A stretch of DNA of 64,000 bases from Defluviitalea saccharophila (GTDB taxonomy: Bacteria > Bacillota > Clostridia > Lachnospirales > Defluviitaleaceae): the NCBI RefSeq assembly GCF_038396635.1, contig NZ_CP121687.1, positions 1,922,001 to 1,986,000 of the forward strand. Reading direction: 5' to 3'. Position numbers and translations under genes: made by a program. The notes under the pieces were generated by a model. The model saw only the letters and a list, made by a program, of their open reading frames with translations, made no database searches and was not told the origin of the DNA. Below are positions 19,974 through 28,332 of this stretch, in pieces. The stretch's first letter is position 1. Every line of letters begins with the position of its first letter.

Positions 19974-20180
19974 AGTCGAATTATGACGTAAAATGTTAAA
20001 TTATTGACATTATAATTTGCAGAAAAAAGATACATTTCATTTTTTATTAAGTATATCCAAAAATTAACTGGAAAATAGGAATATTTAACTAATCGCTAAA
20101 ATTCGACAAATGAATCATAAGTCCTAAAGGAAAACTATGCATACAGCTTGTTTCATATTTTTATGGTTAGGGCATATATA
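19974..20180 (+). promoter_or_regulatory. spmA upstream region: Spo0A boxes and sigma-E-like promoter
   Basis: The 384-bp gap between abrB and spmA holds no gene. It has AGTCGAA (19974-19980, 6 of 7 to a 0A box), TTCGACA (20102-20108, a perfect 0A box on the minus strand) and a sigma-E-like promoter TCATATT (20153-20159), a 13-bp spacer and CATATATA (20173-20180), 39 bases before the spmA start. Confidence 0.6.
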
Positions 20181-20218
20181 TTAGAGAAGAAGCTACAAGA
20201 TTTGAATGGGGGGAGAAC

Positions 20219-20800
20219 ATGTTAAACTATCTATGGGGGTTTATGATTCTTATTGGTATTATCGTTGCTGCTTTTACAGGGACAATGGGAGCAGTTACTC
20301 AAACTGCGATTAGTTCATCAAAGGAAGCTGTTCAAATTTGTATTACTTTATTAGGGGTGTTGGCTTTTTGGATGGGAATCATGAAAATTGCAGAAAAGTC
20401 AGGACTTATTTCCGGCTTAACAAATAGAATACGGCCCATTTTGCGCTTTTTATTTCCTGATATTCCTGATGGACATGAGGCGCAAAAATATATTGCTACC
20501 AATTTAATTGCCAATGTATTAGGACTGGGATGGGCAGCTACTCCCCCGGGATTATTGGCAATGAAAGCACTGCAAAAATTAAATCTTAAAAAGGATGAAG
20601 CCAGCAATGCCATGTGTATGTTTTTGATTGTAAATATTTCTTCCGTTCAGCTTATTTCAGTCAATATTATTGCCTATAGATCTCAATATGGTTCAGCCAA
20701 TCCGTCGGAGGTTATTGGACCTTCACTGCTTGCTACCTGTGTTTCAACCGTAACGGCTATTGTATTCGGTAAAATCATGGAAAGGAGAAGAAGAAGTTGA
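20219..20800 (+). CDS. spmA: Spore maturation protein A
   Basis: A 193-residue integral membrane protein of the nucleoside-recognition (Gate) family, involved in spore-core dehydration in Bacillus together with SpmB. The conserved NLIANVLGLGWAATPPGLLA segment and several hydrophobic segments are visible. A GGGGGGAG site lies 5 bases before the ATG. It overlaps spmB by 4 bases. Control by sigma-E is suggested by the promoter-like sequence upstream. Confidence 0.93.
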   Translation: MLNYLWGFMILIGIIVAAFTGTMGAVTQTAISSSKEAVQICITLLGVLAFWMGIMKIAEKSGLISGLTNRIRPILRFLFPDIPDGHEAQKYIATNLIANVLGLGWAATPPGLLAMKALQKLNLKKDEASNAMCMFLIVNISSVQLISVNIIAYRSQYGSANPSEVIGPSLLATCVSTVTAIVFGKIMERRRRS

Positions 20801-21330
20801 AATGGGTTTTGTACATATCCGATTTTATGATTCCTCTTATCATATTTGGTATACTGATTTACGGACTTCTTAAGAAAATCAATATATTTGATGTGTTTAT
20901 AGAAGGGGCAAAGGAAAGTGTTAATACTATTTTAACGATTATGCCCACTTTAATCGGGCTTATGGTAGCTGTAGGGATTATTAGGGCTTCCGGGGCCTTA
21001 GATATGATTGAAAAGGGACTTAAGCCCTTGCTTAAGTTTACCTCTTTTCCGTCGGAGCTCATTCCTCTTACAATTTTAAGGAGCATTTCTTCTTCGGCAA
21101 GTTTGGGACTAGTTCTTGATTTGTTTAAGCAGTATGGACCGGATTCCTTTATAGGAAGGCTCATTTCCATCATGATGGGATGTACGGAAACAATTTTTTA
21201 TACCATGTCGGTTTATTTTATGTCTATTGGGATTAAAAAAACAAGGTATACTTTGGCGGGGGCCATTCTTGCAAACCTTGCTGGAGTCATTGCTTCATTT
21301 TATATCACAATATGGGTTTTTGGAAAATAA
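20797..21330 (+). CDS. spmB: Spore maturation protein B
   Basis: A 177-residue membrane protein, partner of SpmA. It has the family motif SSASLGLVLDLFKQYGPDS and ETIFYTMSVYF, and 4-5 hydrophobic segments. The start codon is TTG, with AAGGAGAAG a few bases upstream, and it overlaps the end of spmA. A terminator shared with the opposing pckA gene follows. Confidence 0.93.
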   Translation: MKWVLYISDFMIPLIIFGILIYGLLKKINIFDVFIEGAKESVNTILTIMPTLIGLMVAVGIIRASGALDMIEKGLKPLLKFTSFPSELIPLTILRSISSSASLGLVLDLFKQYGPDSFIGRLISIMMGCTETIFYTMSVYFMSIGIKKTRYTLAGAILANLAGVIASFYITIWVFGK

Positions 21331-21331
21331 G

Positions 21332-21356
21332 AAAAGGAGCCAGTGGCTCCTTTTAT
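21332..21356. terminator. Bidirectional terminator between spmB and pckA
   Basis: AAAAGGAGCC and GGCTCCTTTT form a 10-bp stem with the small loop AGT, usable from both sides. Confidence 0.85.
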
Positions 21357-21360
21357 CTTA

Positions 21361-23016
21361 TTAGTTTAATTCGCTTACAACCTTCTTAAGTGCTTCTAAT
21401 GCTTCATCTGGAAGTTTGTCAAATCCGCCTTTTTCTGTTGCTCTGGATTCAACGAATCTGATTCTGTCTTCCATTCTCTTCTTTAATTGATCTACATATT
21501 CAGCATCGTTTAAGTCAGGGATATAACCTTCAACTTCTAAGATTTCGATATCAGAGAAGTTGCCCCATGGTTTAAATGTAGCAGTTCCTTCGATAATAGC
21601 TTCTAATACGCCTAATGTAACAGAAGGAGTTACTTTCTTATCCATGAAGTGACCTGTATTTAAGATGTAGCAGTCTACATTTCTTTCTTGGAATAAAGCT
21701 TTGAATTTGTTATAGTCATCAGCTAATGGGTATGTTCTAAATGGATTAGCGTAAGGTTCTACAACTAATGCATTTGGATCTACTCCAGGAGCAAGTCTTT
21801 CAGCAGTTGTTCTCTTTGTAGCTAAGGTAGCTCCCATAACAGAAGCAAGTTCTGCTCCTCTTAATTTTACAACTGGAGGAAGAGTTGGGTCTTTCATGAG
21901 CCAGAAGATTGCATTAACTGGTTCATCAAATTTGTCAACACGGTTAGGAGACCATAATTTAGATTTAACCGCACGACCATTTCCGTTACGGATATCTTCA
22001 GTAACAATAACTACTTTGCCGTCTTCATCAACAGTAGCACCGTTGTTTTGTACGGTTAATAAGTATTTATTGTCTTCAGAAGTTAATGGATAGTCTTGAG
22101 TTTTATCAAAGTAAGCAGGCTCTAAAGCAACGGAAGAACCGTCAACTGTAGAAATAACGAAAGCATCATCATGAAGTACTGTGATATCATATTTGTCATT
22201 GTGACGCGCATGTGTAATTGTGGATTTACCGGAACCGGATAATCCAAACACACCAGCAACGAATTTTCTGCCATCAGATAAGTTATAACGTTTTTGACCG
22301 CCATGGCAGGACGCATATCCGTTACGGTTTGCAATAGCCCATGCTAATGTAAGAGTACCTTTTTTATGTTCACCAAAGTATCTCATTCCAAGGATTGCAG
22401 CACAGTTGTGTTGAGGATCAAAGCATGCAAGTCCCATTGGATGATCTGGATGAGACCAGGTTGGATCGGATAAAACGTAAATATCTCCTTCATTCTTTAA
22501 TTCTTTGGATCTCTTATACATATTGAAGTATTCATCGGTTAAGTATTGGAAGTTAAGCATCCAGGAATACATAATGTTTTCTTGGCCTTCTGGAATTAAA
22601 AGATGTGCTTTAACCATGAAGTCTTCATCAAGACCTACATATACTTCAGCATGATACATTTTCTTAAAACGAGTTTGATAAGCTGCTTCACTGATTTTAA
22701 GAGCATATTCTGCTGTGTTTACGCCAGGTTCTCCGATAATTTTTCTAGCAGAAGCAGCACGACCACTAACTGCACCATCGTTGAACAATAATACTTTAGC
22801 ATCTGAATCTAACCCGATTGCTTCAGGATTATAAACAGGCATATCGGTTACGATTGTTCCAGGGGAAGCAGCAGCTAATTTGTATGCTTCTTTTAAAGAT
22901 GTAACTTTAACAACGTTGTTGCCGTAGAATGGAGTTTCAATAGTTGTTCTGATTTGAGAGAAAATAGGATTGTTAGATCCGATTTGATCTCGTGAAAATT
23001 TTGCTTGTGTTGCCAT
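21361..23016 (-). CDS. pckA: Phosphoenolpyruvate carboxykinase (ATP)
   Basis: A 551-residue cytosolic enzyme interconverting oxaloacetate and phosphoenolpyruvate with ATP/ADP. The kinase P-loop is GLSGSGKST (residues 258-266), followed by HDDAFVIS with the metal-binding aspartates; the substrate-binding motif around MRYFGEHKKGTLTLAWAIA is present. It is 10-30 residues longer than typical. In anaerobes it can run in either direction (gluconeogenic, or carboxylating in mixed-acid metabolism); the direction here cannot be read from sequence. AGGAGG precedes the start on the minus strand. It is inserted in the otherwise Bacillus-like abrB-metG interval. Confidence 0.95.
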   Translation of the reverse strand: MATQAKFSRDQIGSNNPIFSQIRTTIETPFYGNNVVKVTSLKEAYKLAAASPGTIVTDMPVYNPEAIGLDSDAKVLLFNDGAVSGRAASARKIIGEPGVNTAEYALKISEAAYQTRFKKMYHAEVYVGLDEDFMVKAHLLIPEGQENIMYSWMLNFQYLTDEYFNMYKRSKELKNEGDIYVLSDPTWSHPDHPMGLACFDPQHNCAAILGMRYFGEHKKGTLTLAWAIANRNGYASCHGGQKRYNLSDGRKFVAGVFGLSGSGKSTITHARHNDKYDITVLHDDAFVISTVDGSSVALEPAYFDKTQDYPLTSEDNKYLLTVQNNGATVDEDGKVVIVTEDIRNGNGRAVKSKLWSPNRVDKFDEPVNAIFWLMKDPTLPPVVKLRGAELASVMGATLATKRTTAERLAPGVDPNALVVEPYANPFRTYPLADDYNKFKALFQERNVDCYILNTGHFMDKKVTPSVTLGVLEAIIEGTATFKPWGNFSDIEILEVEGYIPDLNDAEYVDQLKKRMEDRIRFVESRATEKGGFDKLPDEALEALKKVVSELN

Positions 23017-23096
23017 AAAAAAAGCCTCCTTTATTTATGTAATTTTTAATAGAGAAACCTAAAAAATTAGATAACTCTAAAATTCTCCCCATTATA

Positions 23097-23124
23097 ATAA
23101 TACATCTTTTATAAATTAAGTCAA
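23097..23124 (-). promoter_or_regulatory. pckA promoter
   Basis: On the minus strand: TTGACT (23124-23119), a 16-bp spacer and TATTAT (23102-23097), about 80 bases before the start codon. Confidence 0.6.
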
Positions 23125-23218
23125 GAAATAATAGGAAATTTTAAAAGATAATTATTGGTATATAAATACAGTAAAACACCAATACTTTAAATAAATTTCG
23201 GTATATTTCATAAGTATT

Positions 23219-23247
23219 TTGCATTTTTCACACAAAGGCGATATAAT
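23219..23247 (+). promoter_or_regulatory. metG promoter
   Basis: TTGCAT (23219-23224), a 17-bp spacer and TATAAT (23242-23247), 50 bases before the metG start. No T-box leader is visible. Confidence 0.7.
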
Positions 23248-23297
23248 AATTTTTAGCAAATTCAATTAAACTATACATTAAACAGTGGAGGGTTAGT

Positions 23298-25268
23298 ATG
23301 AATAAAAAAACTTATTATATTACGACGCCTATTTATTATCCCAGTGACAAGCTACATATAGGCCATTCCTATACTACAGTTGCGGCTGATGCGATGGCAA
23401 GGTATAAAAGGCTTCGAGGATATGATGTTAAATTTTTAACAGGAACGGACGAACATGGCCAAAAAATTGAAAGAATTGCCCAACAAAAAGGCATGACACC
23501 AAAAGCATATGTTGATTCTATTGTAACATGGATTAAAGAATTATGGAAGATAATGAACATTAGTTATGATACTTTTATCCGTACAACGGACGATTATCAT
23601 GAAAAAACCGTTCAAAAAATATTTAAGAAATTATATGAAAAGGGAGACATATACAAAAGCTCCTATGAAGGCTGGTACTGTACCCCTTGTGAAACTTTCT
23701 TTACAGAAAGACAATTAAAAGAAGGAAAATGTCCGGATTGCGGCAGAGAAGTAGAAAAAGTAAAAGAAGAAAGCTATTTCTTTAAATTATCAAAGTATCA
23801 AGACAGACTCATTGAGTATATCGAAAGCCATCCAGAATTTATTCAACCTCAAACCCGACAAAATGAAATGATCAATAATTTCTTAAAACCAGGGCTTGAA
23901 GATTTATGCGTTTCCAGAACCTCTTTTAAATGGGGAATACCTGTTGAATTTGACCCAGGTCATGTGGTGTATGTATGGGTGGATGCATTGTCTAACTATA
24001 TTAGTGCCCTCGGCTTTATGTCCGAAAATGATGAAGAATATAAAAAGTATTGGCCGGCAGATGTGCATTTGGTAGGAAAAGAAATTGTACGTTTCCATAC
24101 CATCATATGGCCAGCGCTTTTAATGGCACTGGACGAGCCCCTTCCAAAACAAGTTTTTGGTCACGGCTGGCTTGTTATTGACGGAGGTAAGATGTCAAAG
24201 TCTAAGGGTAATGTAGTTGACCCTAAAGTGTTGGTAGATCACTACGGTGCCGATGCCATAAGATACTTCTTGCTTAGAGAAGTTGCTTTTGGACAGGATG
24301 GAAACTTCACAAACGAAGCATTAATCCAAAGAATTAACTCAGACCTTGCCAATGACTTTGGTAATCTTTTATCAAGAACCGTAGCTATGGTGGATAAATA
24401 TTTTAATGGAACACTGCCACTAGGTAAAAAAGCTACAACATACGATGAAGAACTCAAAACTTTAGCACAGGCGACAGTTTCTAAAGTAGAAGAATACATG
24501 GAAAAGCTGCTCTTTAGCGATGCTTTAACAGAAATTTGGAATCTCATTAGAAGAGCCAATAAATATATTGATGAAACACAACCCTGGGTATTAGCAAAGG
24601 ATGAAGACAAAAAAGACGAACTGGCTAATGTATTATATAACTTAGGAGAAATTCTTCGTATTGTTTCCATTATTATTGAGCCATTTATGCCTACAACTCC
24701 AAGAAAAGTATGGGAACAACTCTCATTGGAGGAAGGAGAAAATACCACCTGGGACAGTGCAAAGGTTTGGGGTAGACTTCCACAAGATTTCACTGTTAAA
24801 AAAGGAGAAATCCTTTTCCCAAGAATTGATATGAAAGTGGAATTAGAAAAATTAGAAGAAGCTCAAAACAAAGCCAGAGAAGAATCCGTAGCAAAAGCAG
24901 AAGAGAAAAAAGAAGAGAAAGCAGAAGAAAAACAAGAAACAGAATTTATATCCATTGAGGATTTTGCGAAGCTTGACCTTAGAATAGGAGAAGTCCTTCA
25001 ATGTGAGAAAGTAGAAAAAGCAGATAAACTCTTAAAATCTCAAATTAAAATAGGAAACGAAGTAAGACAAATTGTGTCGGGTATTGCAAAATACTATACG
25101 CCTGAAGAAATGGTAGGCAAGAAAGTAATCGTAGTATGTAATTTAAAACCTGTAAAATTAAGAGGCATCCTGTCAGAAGGAATGATTTTGGCAGCTTCTG
25201 ACGAAAACGGAAACCTTGTTTTGGCATCAACCGATAAGGACATTGAAAGTGGAGCGAAGGTGAAATAA
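23298..25268 (+). CDS. metG: Methionyl-tRNA synthetase
   Basis: A 656-residue class I aminoacyl-tRNA synthetase charging tRNA-Met. The HIGH motif is HIGH at residues 20-23, the KMSKS motif is in GGKMSKSKGNVVD and the connective-peptide zinc site has four cysteines (WYCTPCETF and KCPDCG). A Lys/Glu-rich linker of about 35 residues leads to a C-terminal EMAP-type tRNA-binding and dimerisation domain (IEDFAKLDLRIGEVLQCEKV). The start has GGAGGG 5 bases upstream. The stop overlaps the ATG of tatD. Confidence 0.96.
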   Translation: MNKKTYYITTPIYYPSDKLHIGHSYTTVAADAMARYKRLRGYDVKFLTGTDEHGQKIERIAQQKGMTPKAYVDSIVTWIKELWKIMNISYDTFIRTTDDYHEKTVQKIFKKLYEKGDIYKSSYEGWYCTPCETFFTERQLKEGKCPDCGREVEKVKEESYFFKLSKYQDRLIEYIESHPEFIQPQTRQNEMINNFLKPGLEDLCVSRTSFKWGIPVEFDPGHVVYVWVDALSNYISALGFMSENDEEYKKYWPADVHLVGKEIVRFHTIIWPALLMALDEPLPKQVFGHGWLVIDGGKMSKSKGNVVDPKVLVDHYGADAIRYFLLREVAFGQDGNFTNEALIQRINSDLANDFGNLLSRTVAMVDKYFNGTLPLGKKATTYDEELKTLAQATVSKVEEYMEKLLFSDALTEIWNLIRRANKYIDETQPWVLAKDEDKKDELANVLYNLGEILRIVSIIIEPFMPTTPRKVWEQLSLEEGENTTWDSAKVWGRLPQDFTVKKGEILFPRIDMKVELEKLEEAQNKAREESVAKAEEKKEEKAEEKQETEFISIEDFAKLDLRIGEVLQCEKVEKADKLLKSQIKIGNEVRQIVSGIAKYYTPEEMVGKKVIVVCNLKPVKLRGILSEGMILAASDENGNLVLASTDKDIESGAKVK

Positions 25269-26026
25269 TGTATTTTGAATCCCATGCCCATTATGATGAC
25301 GAAGCCTATAATGAAGACAGGGACGAGCTCCTTTTAAGCTTAAAAAACTGCGGTGTTGACTATGTTATTCAAAATGCCGCAAGTATCTCTTCTTCTAAAG
25401 AGGGGATAGAGCTTGCAAAAAAATATGATTTTATATACTGTACCATAGGTGTTCATCCCCATGACGCAGAAGAATTAGATGAAGAGAAGTTTAAGGAATT
25501 AAAGAGTCTTTCCACAGAAAAAAAGGTAGTAGCCATCGGGGAAATAGGCCTTGACTATTATTACGATAATTCCCCAAGAGATTTGCAAAAGTATTGGTTT
25601 GAGAGGCAAATGGAATGGTCAAAGGAAGTCAGTTTGCCGATAGTCGTTCACAGCAGAGATGCAAGTCAGGATACTTTTGATTTAATTGAAAAAGTAAATC
25701 CTATAGGGGGAGTGATTCACTGCTACTCCGGCAGTGTCGAAATGGCAAAGGAATATGTTAAAAAAGGTTTCTATATAGGAGTGGGAGGAACAGTTACATT
25801 CAAAAATGCGAAAAAGGTTATAGAAGTAGTCAATGAAATTCCTCTGTCTTCTATTTTGATTGAAACCGATGCCCCTTATTTAAGTCCTGTTCCCCTTAGA
25901 GGAAAAAGGAATGACTCTAGAAATCTAAAGTATATCGTAGAAAAAATAGCAGAGATTAAAGGCATTTCTCCCGAAGAAGTTGCCAGGATCACTATGGAAA
26001 ACGGAAAGAAATTGTTTAAAATTTGA
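25268..26026 (+). CDS. tatD: TatD family metal-dependent hydrolase
   Basis: A 252-residue TIM-barrel hydrolase of the TatD DNase family (YabD). Metal ligands are visible: SHAHYDD (His6, His8), Glu in AIGEIGLDYYY, His in PIVVHSRDA, His in GVIHCYSGS and Asp in ILIETDAPYLSP. The ATG overlaps the metG stop codon (TAATG), so the two are coupled as in Bacillus. Likely a 3'-5' exonuclease or deoxyribonuclease; the cellular role is not certain. Confidence 0.93.
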   Translation: MYFESHAHYDDEAYNEDRDELLLSLKNCGVDYVIQNAASISSSKEGIELAKKYDFIYCTIGVHPHDAEELDEEKFKELKSLSTEKKVVAIGEIGLDYYYDNSPRDLQKYWFERQMEWSKEVSLPIVVHSRDASQDTFDLIEKVNPIGGVIHCYSGSVEMAKEYVKKGFYIGVGGTVTFKNAKKVIEVVNEIPLSSILIETDAPYLSPVPLRGKRNDSRNLKYIVEKIAEIKGISPEEVARITMENGKKLFKI

Positions 26027-26069
26027 GAAATATTAAGTTTTGATTACAGAAAAGAATACAAACAAATAA

Positions 26070-26120
26070 AAACCAGAATATGTAAAGAGCCCTCAAAGCC
26101 TTATATATTCTGGTTTTTTT
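26070..26120 (+). terminator. Terminator after tatD
   Basis: AACCAGAATAT and ATATTCTGGTT form an 11-bp stem with a 23-base loop, followed by TTTTT. Confidence 0.85.
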
Positions 26121-26194
26121 AATATGTTAAGAAAGTGTAAATTAATAATTACAAAATAATAAACTATGTATGAATAAAATGTTAATAATCGGTC

Positions 26195-26288
26195 AACACT
26201 AGTGTTTATAAGGGTTTGAGAGATTTATTAATAATTTATTAATAATCTTTTAAAAAAATTTGACAATCCATAGATTTCCATTTATAAT
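26195..26288 (+). promoter_or_regulatory. yabE promoter region
   Basis: TTGACA (26260-26265), a 17-bp spacer and TATAAT (26283-26288), both perfect. A 12-bp perfect palindrome AACACTAGTGTT (26195-26206) lies 53 bases upstream of the -35 and could be an operator. The promoter overlaps the N-terminal end of the longest open frame, which supports the downstream start at 26323. Confidence 0.8.
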
Positions 26289-26322
26289 ACCAAAGTATTC
26301 ATTTAATACAGGAGGTAAAAAA

Positions 26323-27327
26323 ATGAACCAAAAAACAAGAACCCTATTGCTTATTATAGGTATGTTTTTATTGGGCTCAAGCAGTGTTACAGCATATCAA
26401 CTCATGCTAAAAGAAGTAACAGTTATAGATAATGACAAATTAACGCTATATAAAACACCAAAAACTACGGTAGAAAGTTTTCTGCAGGAACAAAGTATTT
26501 TACTTGGTGAAAACGATGAAATCAATGTAACCATGAATGACAACATCGTAGAAGGAATGACTATTACCATTCATCGGGCAATTCCTGTAGAAGTAAAGCT
26601 GGACGGAAAGGAAAAAGAAGTTTATACTAAAACAAAAACCATTGAAGACTTTTTAGAAGAGCAAAACATTGAATTAGGTAGCAAAGGAAGTATAAACACA
26701 GCTTTAGAAGAAAAAATTCGTCCTTATATGGAACTTGAGATTCAAACCTACAAAGAAGAAGTGATCACTGAACAATCTGAGATTCCATATAAAACCATTA
26801 CAAAAGAAACCCCCAATCTTCCTGTAGGACAAAAGAAAGTTATACAGGAAGGAAAGAAGGGAATTTTAGAGAAAACCACTAAGGTAGAATACCTTGGAGG
26901 AAAAGAACAAAAAAGAGAATTGATTGCAGAAATCGTTCTGGAAGAGCCCCAGGATGAAATCATTGAAGTTGGTGCAGAAAATATAATCATTGGGTTAGAC
27001 GGAAAAACATACAAGTACAAAAAGGTTCTGACCATGAGTGCTACAGCTTACACTGCAAGCTATAAAGATACGGGTAAATCCCCAAGTCATCCAGGTTACG
27101 GGATTACATATACAGGAACCAGAGCAAGAGTTGGAACGGTTGCTGTGGATCCTAGAGTAATTCCTCTGGGAACCAAAATGTATGTTGAAGGATATGGATA
27201 TGCTGTAGCAGAAGATATAGGCGGAGCTATTAAAGGGAATAAAATCGATTTATACTTTAATACTCTAAAAGAGGCCAATAATTTCGGCAGACAACAAAGA
27301 AAAGTATATATACTGGCAGAACAATAA
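26323..27327 (+). CDS. YabE-like DUF348/G5/3D-domain cell wall protein
   Basis: A 334-residue exported protein. An N-terminal hydrophobic segment (about residues 7-25) anchors or secretes it; then come two DUF348 repeats (each ending near TVESFLQEQ or TIEDFLEEQ), a G5 domain (EEVITEQSEIPYKTI to about residue 220) and a C-terminal 3D domain with its three aspartates in VAVDPRVIPLGT, VAEDIGG and NKIDLYF. The 3D domain resembles the lytic transglycosylase MltA active site, so a peptidoglycan-cleaving role (resuscitation-promoting-factor-like) is likely. I take ATG 26323, with AGGAGG 8 bases upstream and the promoter ahead of it, over the upstream in-frame TTG at 26260. In Bacillus yabE sits at the same place. 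Confidence 0.9.
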   Translation: MNQKTRTLLLIIGMFLLGSSSVTAYQLMLKEVTVIDNDKLTLYKTPKTTVESFLQEQSILLGENDEINVTMNDNIVEGMTITIHRAIPVEVKLDGKEKEVYTKTKTIEDFLEEQNIELGSKGSINTALEEKIRPYMELEIQTYKEEVITEQSEIPYKTITKETPNLPVGQKKVIQEGKKGILEKTTKVEYLGGKEQKRELIAEIVLEEPQDEIIEVGAENIIIGLDGKTYKYKKVLTMSATAYTASYKDTGKSPSHPGYGITYTGTRARVGTVAVDPRVIPLGTKMYVEGYGYAVAEDIGGAIKGNKIDLYFNTLKEANNFGRQQRKVYILAEQ

Positions 27328-27366
27328 ACCAAAGAATACGGTTTTAGCATAACAGAGGAGAATCTT

Positions 27367-28236
27367 ATGGAATTAATTGCATCCCCTAGTAAGACAAAAG
27401 AGATTTTAAATAAATACCCATTTGTATTCAGAAAAAAATACGGACAAAACTTTTTAATAGACTCCCATGTTTTAAATAAAATTATAAAGGGAGCACAGAT
27501 TACAGAAGAGGATTGTGTGCTTGAGATTGGCCCCGGTATCGGAAGCTTAACTCAAGTACTATCCCAACATGCTAAAAAGGTTATAGCAGTCGAAATAGAT
27601 GATCAATTGATTCCAATTTTAAAAGATACCCTGGGAGAATACAGTAATATAAAACTTATTCATGGGGATATATTAAAGATTGACTTAAAAAAGCTTATAG
27701 AAGAGGAAAACGACAATAAACCCATTAAAGTCGTAGCCAATCTGCCCTATTATATTACGACTCCTATAATCATGGAACTTTTAGAAAACAAACTGCCTGT
27801 AAGTAGTATTACCATCATGGTTCAAAAGGAAGTTGCTCAAAGACTGGCAGCTTCTCCAGGCAGTAAAGATTATGGGGCTATTTCTGTTGCGGTACAGTAT
27901 TATTCCAAGCCGTGTCTAATAGCCAATGTTCCTCATAATTGTTTTATTCCAAGACCGAATGTAGATTCTGCCGTGATTCATCTGGAAGTATTAAATGAGC
28001 CCACAGTATCGGTTAAAGACGAAGAATTATTCTTTAAAATCATAAAGGCGGCATTTTCCCAAAGACGAAAAACCCTTATCAATTGCCTTTTCAATCAAAA
28101 TACAGTTTCCATTTCAAAAGAAGAAATGGCTGTATTATTAAAAGAAATTGGCTTGGAGGAAAATATTAGAGGTGAAATGCTTTCAATTTATGATTTTGCT
28201 AAACTAACCGATGCTTTAATTGAATCCAATAAATAA
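27367..28236 (+). CDS. rsmA: 16S rRNA adenine-1518/1519 dimethyltransferase
   Basis: A 289-residue SAM-dependent enzyme (KsgA) that dimethylates two adjacent adenines near the 3' end of 16S rRNA. FRKKYGQNFLIDSHVLNKII, the SAM motif LEIGPGIGSLT and the catalytic motif NLPYYITTPI are all present. In Bacillus rnmV, coding for the 5S-processing RNase M5, precedes ksgA; here it is missing and rsmA follows yabE directly. AGAGGAG lies before the ATG. Confidence 0.96.
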   Translation: MELIASPSKTKEILNKYPFVFRKKYGQNFLIDSHVLNKIIKGAQITEEDCVLEIGPGIGSLTQVLSQHAKKVIAVEIDDQLIPILKDTLGEYSNIKLIHGDILKIDLKKLIEEENDNKPIKVVANLPYYITTPIIMELLENKLPVSSITIMVQKEVAQRLAASPGSKDYGAISVAVQYYSKPCLIANVPHNCFIPRPNVDSAVIHLEVLNEPTVSVKDEELFFKIIKAAFSQRRKTLINCLFNQNTVSISKEEMAVLLKEIGLEENIRGEMLSIYDFAKLTDALIESNK

Positions 28237-28264
28237 AAAAATCCTATTTTTATAGGATTTTTTT
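28234..28264 (+). terminator. Terminator after rsmA
   Basis: AAAAAATCCTAT and ATAGGATTTTTT form a 12-bp stem with a short T loop and a T run. Confidence 0.88.
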
Positions 28265-28332
28265 ATTTATAGCATATTTTTTATTCTCCTCCAATATATT
28301 ATAAAGACAAGGTATGGATTGGGGGAGTTAAA

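Noticed and set aside
20332-21173. Minus-strand frames inside spmA and spmB
   Set aside because: Shadow frames of two clear, overlapping genes on the other strand.
23125-23297. Possible T-box leader before metG
   Set aside because: No AGGGTGGNACCGCG-type core and no terminator/antiterminator pair; the promoter lies too close to the gene.
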